Below are positions 7,816 to 17,100 of a stretch of DNA of 25,456 nt, piece by piece (within the stretch, counting starts at the first letter, position 1; each line of letters opens with the position of its first letter). The stretch spans positions 1-25,456 of the forward strand of contig CAZPXF010000025.1 in NCBI GenBank assembly GCA_964590945.1, read 5' to 3'. The translations under genes were made by a program, and so were the position numbers. Below the pieces are notes generated by a model, which saw only the letters and a list, made by a program, of their open reading frames with translations, had not been told where the DNA came from and ran no database searches. This stretch comes from CAZPXF01 sp964590945 (GTDB lineage: Bacteria; Bacillota; Clostridia; Lachnospirales; Lachnospiraceae).

Positions 7816-8484
7816 ATGCCGCCGATTACGAATGACTGGCTGGCTGCATTGCAGCCGGAATTTAAGAAACCATATTATAAAGAGTTGTTTCAGAAGGTAA
7901 ATGAAGCGTACCGCACGCAGCGGGTTTTCCCGCCTGCGGATGATATTTTCAACGCTTTTCATTTGACGCCTCTGAAAAATGTAAAGGTCGTGATCCTGGG
8001 GCAGGATCCGTATCATGAGGAGGGACAGGCGCACGGACTTTGCTTTTCCGTGAAGCCGGATGTGGAGATCCCGCCGTCCCTGGTCAATATTTATCAGGAG
8101 CTGCACGATGATCTTGGCTGCACGATCCCGAATCACGGCTATTTAAAAAAATGGGCGGAGCAAGGGGTGCTGATGCTCAATACGGTGCTGACGGTACAGG
8201 CGCACCGTGCAAATTCCCACAGGGGGATCGGCTGGGAAGAATTTACGGATGCAGCGATACGGGCGCTGAATGAACAGGACCGGCCGATCGTCTTTATCTT
8301 ATGGGGCAGACCGGCGCAGATGAAGAAAAAGATGCTGACCAATCCAAAGCATTTGATTCTGGAGGCGCCGCATCCGAGTCCGCTGTCTGCGTACCGGGGG
8401 TTTTTCGGGAGTAAGCCGTTCAGCCGGACGAACCGTTTTCTGGAAGAGCATGGAGTTGCTCCGATCGACTGGCAGATAGAATAG
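7816..8484 (+). CDS. ung: Uracil-DNA glycosylase, family 1
   Basis: Removes uracil from DNA to start base-excision repair. The 222-residue protein has the water-activating motif ILGQDPYHEEGQAHGLCFSV with D64, and the minor-groove loop motif APHPSPLSAYRGF with H186, both at positions close to those of E. coli Ung. The uracil-binding region VLMLNTVLTV is intact. An AGGAGGAAG site precedes the ATG. It lies 17 bases after hisF and 16 before the flavoprotein gene, so it is probably read through from the hisHF promoter. Confidence 0.97.
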   Translation: MPPITNDWLAALQPEFKKPYYKELFQKVNEAYRTQRVFPPADDIFNAFHLTPLKNVKVVILGQDPYHEEGQAHGLCFSVKPDVEIPPSLVNIYQELHDDLGCTIPNHGYLKKWAEQGVLMLNTVLTVQAHRANSHRGIGWEEFTDAAIRALNEQDRPIVFILWGRPAQMKKKMLTNPKHLILEAPHPSPLSAYRGFFGSKPFSRTNRFLEEHGVAPIDWQIE

Positions 8485-8500
8485 ATGTATGGAGGAAAGA

Positions 8501-9913
8501 ATGGAACAGAGATATGATTTGTTGATCATTGGAGCCGGGCCGGGAGGATATATTGCCGCGGAGAAGGCTGCTAAGATGGGTATGGATGTTGTGATCATCG
8601 ACGAGAAAGAGATTGGCGGAACCTGCGTGAACCGCGGATGTATTCCGACAAAGGCATTGATCTATGCCTCCTCTCTTTATAAGAATATGACAGAATGCGA
8701 GCAGTTCGGCATTCATGCGGAGAAGGTGGAATTTGACCTTCAAAAGATATATAACTATAAGGACGATTCTTCGCGTGAGATGCGGGAAGATTTAAAAAAG
8801 ACATTCCGAAAGCTGGGGATCACTTTTATCCATGGAAAGGGAACGATCCAGAGAAACCGCAAGGTTCGCGTTACAAAACCGGACGGCGCTGAAGAGATCA
8901 TATCGGCAAGGAATATCCTCATCGCCACGGGCGCAAAGGCAAACGTGCCGGATATTCCGGGGATGGATCTTCCGGAGGTTATGACAAGTGAAGAGCTGAT
9001 GGTGACAAATAAGAGCCAGTACAGGAGGTTTCTGATCCTTGGCGGCGGCGTCATCGGTCTTGAGATCGCGAATGTATTTAATAACCTCGGCTCTGAGATC
9101 ACAATTATCGAGGCTGCGGACAGGCTGCTCCCGAAGATGGATATTGAATTTTCCGATGCGGTTGAGAAGATCCTTATGGAGCGCGGCGTGAAGCTCAGAA
9201 AGAGAAGCCGCATGGTGCGCATCGAGAAGAGCGGGGGAGGACTTCTCTGCACGTATGTTTTTGAAGGAGAGGAATATCAGGAGGAGGTCGACGGCGTTCT
9301 TGTGTCCGTCGGCAGACGCGCCAATATCGATGGACTTTTTGACCCGGACGTTCCGGTGAAGTTAGAAAATGACAGGATCGTGGTGGATGATTTCTTCATG
9401 ACGAGTATTCCGAGGGTTTATGCGGTTGGTGACGTGATCGGCGGCGTACAGCTTGCGCATGTAGCGTCGGCGCAGGCTACCTATGTGGTTGACCGCATGA
9501 ATGAAAAGGAGCCGTCCGTGATCCTTTCCATGGTGCCAAGCTGTTTGTTCGTGTCCATGTCGATCATTCCGAGCTGTCTTTATATGGAGCCGGAGATCGC
9601 ATCCGTAGGACTTTCTGAGGAGGAAGCAAAGGAGAAAGGCGTTCCGGTCCGCTGCGGACATTATGTCATGGCAGGAAATGGAAGATCGATCATCAGCCAT
9701 GACGAGGAAGGGTTTATCAAGGTTGTATTTGCGGCGGACAGCGATGTGCTTCTTGGCGCGCAGATCATGTGCCCGAGGGCAACGGATATGATCGGCGAGC
9801 TTGCAACGGCCATTGCCAACAGCCTGACATCCAGACAGCTCATGTATGCGATGCGCGCCCATCCGACCTATAACGAAGCAATATCTAATGCAGTAGAGGA
9901 CAGTAGAAAATGA
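8501..9913 (+). CDS. Dihydrolipoyl dehydrogenase-like flavoprotein disulfide reductase
   Basis: A 470-residue FAD- and NAD(P)-dependent disulfide oxidoreductase, closest in type to dihydrolipoamide dehydrogenase (Lpd). FAD is bound by GAGPGGYIAAEKAAKMG near the N-terminus. The redox disulfide is in GGTCVNRGCIPTKAL. The NAD-binding motif is ILGGGVIGLEIANVF, and YAVGDVIGG is the second FAD contact. The C-terminal active-site His is in RAHPTYNEAI. Lpd regenerates lipoamide in 2-oxoacid dehydrogenase or glycine cleavage complexes, but no E2, E1 or gcv gene is nearby, so its partner is unknown. The start at 8501 has GGAGG at 8491-8495; an ATG at 8489 overlaps that site. Residues about 342-361 contain an internal repeat (PSCL twice, 11 residues apart) not expected in the family. 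Confidence 0.87.
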   Translation: MEQRYDLLIIGAGPGGYIAAEKAAKMGMDVVIIDEKEIGGTCVNRGCIPTKALIYASSLYKNMTECEQFGIHAEKVEFDLQKIYNYKDDSSREMREDLKKTFRKLGITFIHGKGTIQRNRKVRVTKPDGAEEIISARNILIATGAKANVPDIPGMDLPEVMTSEELMVTNKSQYRRFLILGGGVIGLEIANVFNNLGSEITIIEAADRLLPKMDIEFSDAVEKILMERGVKLRKRSRMVRIEKSGGGLLCTYVFEGEEYQEEVDGVLVSVGRRANIDGLFDPDVPVKLENDRIVVDDFFMTSIPRVYAVGDVIGGVQLAHVASAQATYVVDRMNEKEPSVILSMVPSCLFVSMSIIPSCLYMEPEIASVGLSEEEAKEKGVPVRCGHYVMAGNGRSIISHDEEGFIKVVFAADSDVLLGAQIMCPRATDMIGELATAIANSLTSRQLMYAMRAHPTYNEAISNAVEDSRK

Positions 9914-10446
9914 GGAAAAGGATTCAAAGAGTTTGCGCGCTGACGGCGATGCTTGTACTTTGCGGGCTTGTTTTGGGCGGATGCGGTTCCAGGCTTGCAG
10001 ATGGACTGGATGCGCTGGAAAATGAAAACTATGACGAGGCGGTCGCTGCATTTTCAGAGGCGATTGACGCTAAAGAGGATCTCGGGGAAGCGTACCGGGG
10101 ACTCGGACTTGCCTGCTGGGAGCTGGGGGATTATGAGAACGCTTATGAGGCGCTGAAAAACGCCGTCAAAAACAGCGACGAGGAGCTTGGCAGCACATAC
10201 AATCTTCTTGCAAGCATCGATCTGCAAAACGGCGACTATGAATCAGCGCTGACTTATATAGAGAAGGCCGGGAACTGCATCGGCAACAGCGACGAACTGA
10301 CGCAGGAGCTGGCGCACAACGAGATCGTCTGCTATGAACAGCTTGGAAAATGGGATGAGGCAAAGGCAAAGATGGAGAAGTATCAGAGCAGGTATCCGGA
10401 TGATGACAGTCTCGCAAAAGATGCGGAATTTCTTGCAACCAGATAA
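9910..10446 (+). CDS. TPR-repeat lipoprotein
   Basis: A 178-residue exported protein with a lipoprotein signal: basic MRKRIQR, hydrophobic core, then lipobox LGGC with Cys at about 25. The rest is helical and contains three to four TPR-like units, with signatures such as ALENENYDEAVAAFSEAI, YRGLGLACWELGDYENAYEA, YNLLASIDLQNGDYESALTY and CYEQLGKWDEAKAKMEKY. TPRs mediate protein-protein contacts, so it is probably a membrane-anchored scaffold on the outer face; no specific partner can be named. The start codon overlaps the stop of the preceding flavoprotein gene (ATGA), so it belongs to the same operon. The stop (10444-10446) lies inside the 55-base segment repeated across the assembly gap, so its last codons deserve re-sequencing. 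Confidence 0.87.
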   Translation: MRKRIQRVCALTAMLVLCGLVLGGCGSRLADGLDALENENYDEAVAAFSEAIDAKEDLGEAYRGLGLACWELGDYENAYEALKNAVKNSDEELGSTYNLLASIDLQNGDYESALTYIEKAGNCIGNSDELTQELAHNEIVCYEQLGKWDEAKAKMEKYQSRYPDDDSLAKDAEFLATR

Positions 10447-10494
10447 CATTTTTTTGGAGCCTGCCGCCGCCGGAGCCGTTGCGGCAGGAACAGT
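10440..10494 (+). repeat. Left copy of 55-base gap-flanking duplicate
   Basis: These 55 bases are identical to 10595-10649 on the other side of the Ns. The segment contains a seven-T run and a perfect 8-base hairpin (CCTGCCGC with GCGGCAGG). This is most simply an unmerged contig overlap, not a biological repeat. Confidence 0.9.
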
Positions 10495-10594
10495 NNNNNN
10501 NNNNNNNNNNNNNNNNNNNNNNNNNNNNNNNNNNNNNNNNNNNNNNNNNNNNNNNNNNNNNNNNNNNNNNNNNNNNNNNNNNNNNNNNNNNNNN
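10495..10594. other. Assembly gap, 100 Ns
   Basis: A run of exactly 100 N, the usual placeholder for a gap of unknown size. With identical 55-base flanks, the true sequence probably has one copy and no missing DNA. The interval between the lipoprotein stop and the addB start (10447-10759) otherwise holds the duplicate flanks, the hairpin at 10670-10707 and no clear gene. Confidence 0.95.
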
Positions 10595-10649
10595 CAGATA
10601 ACATTTTTTTGGAGCCTGCCGCCGCCGGAGCCGTTGCGGCAGGAACAGT
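10595..10649 (+). repeat. Right copy of 55-base gap-flanking duplicate
   Basis: Exact copy of 10440-10494. It continues uninterrupted into the addB leader, which fits a contig that starts within the hairpin-rich overlap. Confidence 0.9.
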
Positions 10650-10669
10650 TATACAGAATCGGGAGACAG

Positions 10670-10707
10670 AGGCGTCAGGCATCATCTGTGATGATGAACT
10701 GGCGCCT
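10670..10707 (+). other. Strong hairpin upstream of addB
   Basis: AGGCGTCAG (10670-10678) pairs with CTGGCGCCT (10699-10707) with one G-U pair. After a small internal loop, CATCATC (10680-10686) pairs with GATGATG (10690-10696) around a three-base loop. The total is 16 base pairs. No T run follows on either strand, so it is not a standard intrinsic terminator; it could protect or process the addBA message. Confidence 0.55.
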
Positions 10708-10759
10708 GAACTGTAAACGGGATGGCGCGGAGCAATATCAATTTAACGGGAGGAAGGAA

Positions 10760-13700
10760 ATGTCGCTGCAATTTGTACTTGGAAATTCGGGTTCCGGGAA
10801 AACAGAATATGTATACAGGAAGATCATCGATGATTCTCTCTCATCTCCGGATCGCTTTTTTGCCGTGGTTGTTCCGGAACAGTTTACGATGCAGACGCAG
10901 AAGGACATTGTTATGCGGCATCCAAACAGGGGAATCCGGAATATAGATGTGCTGAGTTTTGCGCGGCTTGCGTGGAGGGTCTTTGAGGAACTTGGCACGG
11001 ATCTGGGGATCGTTTTGGATGATATGGGAAAGAATCTTATCCTCCGCAAGATCGCAGGGGATTATTCGGGCGCTCTTAAGGTTCTGAAGGGCAATCTCCG
11101 CAAACCGGGGTATATAAGCGAAGTCAAATCGGTGATATCGGAGTTTGGCCAGTACAGCATCGGACTTGACGAGATTGACCGGATGATGGAGCGGGAGGGA
11201 GAAGGCTCTTATCTTTACTGGAAGCTCAGGGATATCCGTCTTGTGTATCAGGGATTTCAGGAGTATCTTGGAGAGACGTATGTGACAGGGGAAGAGATCC
11301 TGGAGATCTTTGCGGGCGTGATCGAAAGATCGGATCTTTTAAAAGACAGTGTGATCGTGCTGGATGGATTCACCGGATTCACGCCGGTGCAGAGAATGGT
11401 GATCCAAAGATTATTGCAGGTGTGCCGGAAAATAATCGTGACAGTGACGATAGATTCCAGAGAGGACGTCCATCAATCCGCAGAAGACTACCAGCTGTTT
11501 GCACTCAGCAAAAAGACGGTGCAGTCCCTTGAAAAGATTGCCCGCGATATTTGCTGTGAGATCGATGAGCCGTACGTTCTGTCGGAGATTCCGGTGAAAC
11601 GGCAGGCGGGAAATCCGGAGCTATCCTTTTTGGAACAGAATCTGTTCCGGAGGAGCGGGAAGCGCTGGGAAAAACCTTGTGAAAATATCGTATTGGCACG
11701 GGCGGATGACCCGGAAGCAGAGGTGCGTTATCTGGCGGGAATGATTCGGAGACTTGTGCGCACAGAAGGGATAAAATACCGGGACATTGCGGTCATTACC
11801 GGGGAGATGTCGGTGTATCAGAATTATGTGAGACGGATTTTCCCGGAGTATGGAGTTCCTTATTTTATGGATGAGTCCCGGAATATCCTGATGAATACCT
11901 TTGTGGAATATATTCGGAGTCTTTTGGATATGGCTGAGCAGGACTTTTCCTATGAAAGCGTTTTCCGGTTCCTCCGGAGCGGCTACGGAGAACTTACCGG
12001 GGAAGAAATCGATGAACTGGATAATTATGTCTTTGCCATGGGTATCCGGGGATATAAACGGTGGCAGCAGCCGATGATCCGGCGGACAAAGGACATGGAG
12101 GAAAAAGATCTGGAGCGGATCAACCATTCCCGTGTGCAGTTTGTGGAGCGCGTGCAGGAATTGATGTTTGTATGGAAGAAACGCCAGAAGACTGTGCGTG
12201 ATATTACGGAGGCGCTGCACGCATTTTTCTTAAAAGAGGAGATTCAGCAGAAGCTGAAAAAACAGGAGCAGTGGTTCCGTGATGCAGGGATGGAGGCTCT
12301 TGCGCTGGAATATGCGCAGGTATATCGCTGCGTGATCGAGTTGTTTGACCGTTTCGTGGCGCTTCTTGGCGACGAGAAGATCAGCCTGAAGGAGTACGGC
12401 GAGCTTTTGGATGCAGGACTTCAGGAGGCGAGGATCGGAATCATTCCGCCGGGGATGGATCAGGTGGTGTTCGGCGACGTGGAGCGTACCCGTTTCGGAG
12501 AATTGAAGTGTTTGTTTTTCCTTGGAGTCAACGACTGTTATATTCCGGGGATCGGGGAACAGGGCGGACTTCTGAGCGATCAGGACAAGGAGCGGTTTGC
12601 GGATGCGAAGCTTGCCCTGTCGCCGACAAGAAAAGAGAAGATATTTATTCAGAAATTCTACCTGTATCAGATGCTGACGAAGCCGTGCGGCAGATTATTT
12701 CTCTCATGGTGCCGGACGGATGCGGACGGACGAAGCCTGCGCCCGTCCTACCTTGTATCCGAGATTCAGGAACTGTACCCGGAATTACCTGTAAAAAATA
12801 CAGAGGATATGGACAAAGACCGGACGGAGGAGATCGCTTTTCAGGACACGGTGCGCAGCTTGTTTCATCATGGGGATGGAAAGCGGGATTTCCGCAGGCT
12901 TGTGATCTGGTATCTCAAACAGGAGGACAGCCGCGACCGGCTGTTCCGTTTTCTGGACGAAAGAAAGAAACTGCAGCAGAAGGTCATTGAGGCGAAGCTG
13001 GCGGATCAGCTCTACAGCAGCGACGGCCGCTTTGGGGCGACGGAGCTGGAAAATTATGCATCCTGTGCGTACGCGCATTTCCTTGGATATGGACTGCATC
13101 TTTCGGAGCGGGAAGAATATGTATTCCGCGCCATGGACTGGGGAAATATTTTCCATCGCGCGATCGAGCGCTATGCAAAAAGGCTGCTGGCAGAAAAGAA
13201 AAACTGGGAGGAAGTGGAAGGAAAGCTTCGGGAGGAGTATCTTTCGGAGTGCCTGAAGGACAGCATTGCAGACTACGGCAATTCCATTTTATACAGTTCC
13301 AGCAGAAATGAATATCTGATCACGCGGATGCAGAGGATCTTATCCCGCACGATCTGGGCTCTGACAGAGCAGCTTCGGAAAGGAGAGTTCCGGCCGGCCG
13401 GCTATGAGGTTCCGATCCTGCATGGGAAGATCGACCGGGTGGATCTCTGCGAGGATGAAGAAAAGGTCTATGTGAAGGTTGTTGATTATAAGACAGGCAG
13501 CAGAAAGCTCGATCTGAACGACATATACTACGGACTTCAGATGCAGCTCGTCCTTTATTTGCAGGCGTCGGTGGATGCGGCAGGAAAGCAGAAAAAAGGG
13601 AAGATCGTCATTCCGGCCGGGGTTTTTTATTACCGTATTCAGGATCCGTTGCTGGATGGCGGCGATGTGAATGCAGATAATGCAGATCAAAAGCGTATGG

Positions 13701-14116
13701 AGGAGCTTCGGCCAGACGGACTTGTAAATGCGGATGCGGAGGTTCTGGAGAAACTGGATCGGGAGATCTTTGAGAAGAAAGTCTCCGCGGTGATACCGGT
13801 TTCACTAAATAAGGACCGCAGCGTATCCAGACGATCCGGGTCAGTCGTTTCCCTGCGGGATCTGACAACGATCATGGGCTATACAGAGGGTAAGAAGGAA
13901 GAGCTGCAGGTGGAGATCCTGGACGGAACGATCGCGAGAGCCCCGTACCGCAAGGATCGGGAGACGGCGTGCGATTTCTGCCCGTACAGGAAAATATGTG
14001 ATTTTGAACCCGGGTATGGCGGAGAGGATTACCGTGACCTGAAAAAAATGGAACGTGAGGAAATCATCGGGAGAATGCGAAAGGATAATGAAGATGGCAG
14101 TGAGATGGACGAGTGA
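10760..14116 (+). CDS. addB: ATP-dependent helicase/deoxyribonuclease subunit B (AddB)
   Basis: Subunit of the AddAB helicase-nuclease, which resects double-strand breaks and generates 3' tails for RecA. The 1118-residue product starts with a Walker A motif, LGNSGSGKTEYVYRKI (K14). The C-terminal nuclease domain shows GNIFHRAIERYAK and VVDYKTGSRKLDL, followed by LQMQLVLYLQ. Four cysteines form the iron-sulfur staple of AddB: C769 (YASCAYAHF), then C1071, C1074 and C1080 in ACDFCPYRKICDF. Length is normal. The ATG at 10760 has a GGGAGGAAGG site; the longer open frame upstream runs through the Ns and is not real. The 3' end overlaps addA by 23 bases. Confidence 0.95.
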   Translation: MSLQFVLGNSGSGKTEYVYRKIIDDSLSSPDRFFAVVVPEQFTMQTQKDIVMRHPNRGIRNIDVLSFARLAWRVFEELGTDLGIVLDDMGKNLILRKIAGDYSGALKVLKGNLRKPGYISEVKSVISEFGQYSIGLDEIDRMMEREGEGSYLYWKLRDIRLVYQGFQEYLGETYVTGEEILEIFAGVIERSDLLKDSVIVLDGFTGFTPVQRMVIQRLLQVCRKIIVTVTIDSREDVHQSAEDYQLFALSKKTVQSLEKIARDICCEIDEPYVLSEIPVKRQAGNPELSFLEQNLFRRSGKRWEKPCENIVLARADDPEAEVRYLAGMIRRLVRTEGIKYRDIAVITGEMSVYQNYVRRIFPEYGVPYFMDESRNILMNTFVEYIRSLLDMAEQDFSYESVFRFLRSGYGELTGEEIDELDNYVFAMGIRGYKRWQQPMIRRTKDMEEKDLERINHSRVQFVERVQELMFVWKKRQKTVRDITEALHAFFLKEEIQQKLKKQEQWFRDAGMEALALEYAQVYRCVIELFDRFVALLGDEKISLKEYGELLDAGLQEARIGIIPPGMDQVVFGDVERTRFGELKCLFFLGVNDCYIPGIGEQGGLLSDQDKERFADAKLALSPTRKEKIFIQKFYLYQMLTKPCGRLFLSWCRTDADGRSLRPSYLVSEIQELYPELPVKNTEDMDKDRTEEIAFQDTVRSLFHHGDGKRDFRRLVIWYLKQEDSRDRLFRFLDERKKLQQKVIEAKLADQLYSSDGRFGATELENYASCAYAHFLGYGLHLSEREEYVFRAMDWGNIFHRAIERYAKRLLAEKKNWEEVEGKLREEYLSECLKDSIADYGNSILYSSSRNEYLITRMQRILSRTIWALTEQLRKGEFRPAGYEVPILHGKIDRVDLCEDEEKVYVKVVDYKTGSRKLDLNDIYYGLQMQLVLYLQASVDAAGKQKKGKIVIPAGVFYYRIQDPLLDGGDVNADNADQKRMEELRPDGLVNADAEVLEKLDREIFEKKVSAVIPVSLNKDRSVSRRSGSVVSLRDLTTIMGYTEGKKEELQVEILDGTIARAPYRKDRETACDFCPYRKICDFEPGYGGEDYRDLKKMEREEIIGRMRKDNEDGSEMDE

Positions 14117-17100
14117 GCAGGAAGCAGTCATTCATTCACGGGGATGCAACCTGCTTGTTGCAGCGGCAGCGGGAGCAGGCAAGACGGCGGTCCTGACAGC
14201 AAGGATCCTGGACCGTCTGATGGAAAAACCGAATATCGACATTGACGAGCTTTTGATCGTTACATTTACAGAGGCCGCGGCTTCGGAGATGAAAGAGCGC
14301 ATCCGGAACGGGATCGAAAAGGCTCTGAAAGAGAATCCGGAGGATCATAATCTGCAAAGGCAGCTGGCGCTTGTGTACTGTGCAAGGATCACGACGATAC
14401 ACAGCTTTTGCCTGTCGGTTGTACGGGAAAATTTCCATGTGCTGGATCTTGATCCGGGATTCCGGATCACGGAGGAGGGCGAGAGAAAGCTTCTCATGCA
14501 CGACGTGCTGGATGAGCTTCTTGAGGAGAAGTATGAAGAAGCCTCGGAGGACTTCCGGAATCTGGTAGAGAGCGTTGTGACAAAGCGGGATGACACGGAG
14601 CTGGAAGAGCAGATCTTAAGGCTCTATGAGTATGCCGAAAGCAACCCGGATCCGGAAGCGTGGCTGCGCGGCAGCCTGAAACCTTATGAAGCGGCGTCCC
14701 CGGAGGAAATGCTGGAAGCCGGGTGGTTTCAGGATCAATTCCGCCTTGTCAGGCTGCAGCTTGAGGAGTATGCGCGTTCCATGGAATCCGTACTTCTGCT
14801 ATGCCGGAGCGAGGGCGGCCCGGGCGCGTATATCGAGAATGTGCAGGAAGAGGCGTCCGCGCTTCGAGAGGCTGCTGAGGCGGAGGATTATTACGGATGC
14901 CGGAAAGCAATCCTCGGACTTTCTTTCGGACGGCTGAAAGCAGAGCGCGGGAAGGACGTGGATCCGGACAAAAAAGAGAAGGCGGCGGATATCCGGAAAG
15001 GAATAAAGGATAATATTGCAAAGCTTAAGGACGAGTTTTTCGGAGCAGACCTGCAAAAGCAATGGCAGGATATGAAGCTTTGCGAACCGGTGCTTCGTGA
15101 ACTGATCGCCGTAACGATGGAATTTGGCCGCCGCTTTGAAGAAAAGAAGCGGGAACAGAATGTGATCGATTTTTCTGATATGGAACATATGGCGCTTCGG
15201 ATATTGACAAGAGAAGAAAACGGGACATTTGTCCCGACAGATGTGGCGAAAAATTATCAGAGGCAGTTCCGGGAAATCATGATCGACGAGTATCAGGACA
15301 GTAATCTGATGCAGGAGGTCATTCTCCGCAGCGTATCCGGGAACGACCGCGGGGAATACAATCTTTTCATGGTTGGCGATGTGAAGCAGAGCATTTACCG
15401 CTTCCGGCTTGCAAGGCCAGAGCTTTTCCTGGAAAAATACAACAGTTATCCGACCGAAGAGGGGCATCCTTCAAGAAGGATCGATCTGCACAGAAATTTC
15501 CGAAGCAGACGGGAGGTTCTTGACAACGCCAATTATATCTTCCGCGAGATCATGCAAGCGGGCGTCGGAGGGATTGAATATGATGCGGATGCGGAGCTGA
15601 ATTACGGGGCGGCCTATGATGCGGACGCGGAAAATACTGCCGATGGAGATAACGGTGAGGACGCTGCTTACAGGGCGGAGCTTCTCCTGGTTGCAGATAA
15701 CGACCGGAAGACGGAAGCGCGGGCGGCGGCGCTGCGCATAAAGAAGCTGGTCGGGAATCTTCCGGTGACCGACAGCGATACCGGAAAGCTGCGTCCGTGC
15801 AGATATGATGACATTGCCGTTTTATTCCGGAGCGTCAGCGGATGGGGCGATGTTTTCAAAGAAGTATTTGCAGAGGAACATATACCGACCTACGTGGGAA
15901 GCCGGACCGGATATTTTCAGGCAAAGGAGATCCGGATGATGCTTCAATATCTGAAGCTTCTGGATAATCCGAGACAGGACTTCCCGATGACAGCGGTCAT
16001 GACTTCCCCGATGGGCGGCTTTGACGGCAACGAGCTTGCCAGAATACGGCTGATCGATCCAAAGAAACCGTTTTATTCCTGTGTATTTCTGTACAGGGAA
16101 AAGGGCGGGGACATTCCGCTAAGGAAAAAAACAGAAGAATTTCTGGCGATATATGAGGTATTAAGAGGGGAGGCGGCGTGGCGGCCGCTGCACGAGCTCC
16201 TTTCCCGGATCGTAAAGCTGACCGGATTTGATGTGTGGATGGCAACCAGACCGGACGGGGAGCAGAAAGAAGCGAATGTTCAGATGCTGATCCAGCAGGC
16301 GGTACGGTTCGAGGCATCCAGCTATAAGGGAGTGTTTCATTTTGTCCGATATATGGATCAGTTGGAGTCCTATGAGATCGATTACGGCGAAGCAGAGCTG
16401 TCCGGCCGGACGGATGCGGTACGGTTTATGAGCATCCACAAAAGTAAGGGACTGGAATTTCCGGTTGTGATTCTGGCAGGCATGGGTAAGAGATTCAATG
16501 AGAGCGATCTCAACACAAGACTTCTGCTGCATGCGGATGCAGGGATCGGTATTCCGGCGGTGGATCTGAAGCTGCGCGTGCGCAGGCCGACCGCGCTCAG
16601 GAATTACATCCGGCAACGCATGAAGATGGACAATCTGGGGGAAGAGATCCGCGTGCTCTATGTGGCGCTTACCCGTGCGAAGGAGAAAATGATCATGATA
16701 GGGAGTAACTCCAGGGCAGCAAAGAGCGGATTTGCCATAAGTGGGACGAGCGCCGGATTCGATTCGATCCTCCAATCAGGAAGCTATATGGGATTGCTCG
16801 GTCTGGCAATCGGAGCAGCCCGGGATGAAAGGGAACTGCCCTTTGATCTTTGCGTCGTGACACGCCAGGAGATCGAGGAACAGATGGCAGGACATGCGAT
16901 ACAGGATTACGACGAACTGGTGAAGCTTGAAATGCTTCTGCATGAGCTGGAGAATTGCGATATCCTTCCGGAAGAGGATACAAAAGACGGCGGGGACGGA
17001 AGAAGGAAGACTTCAGAGGATTTTATCGAACAGTTCCGGTTCCGTTATCCGTATGAAAAGCTTCAGAATTACAAGATGAAATTTACCGTCTCCGAGTTAA

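Noticed and set aside
6908..7816. Minus-strand open frame of 302 codons antisense to hisHF
   Set aside because: Shadow composition, while hisH and hisF on the plus strand have all catalytic residues.
10455..10491. CCTGCCGC/GCGGCAGG hairpin as a terminator of the lipoprotein gene
   Set aside because: The T run lies before the stem on the plus strand, not after it, so the order is wrong for an intrinsic terminator.
10440..10649. 55-base direct repeats as a mobile element or attachment site
   Set aside because: Exact identity bracketing exactly 100 Ns is the mark of an unmerged contig overlap; no integrase or transposase is nearby.
10334..10759. N-terminal extension of addB through the Ns
   Set aside because: The frame exists only because Ns are read as open codons. 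AddB homology and the ribosome binding site start at 10760.
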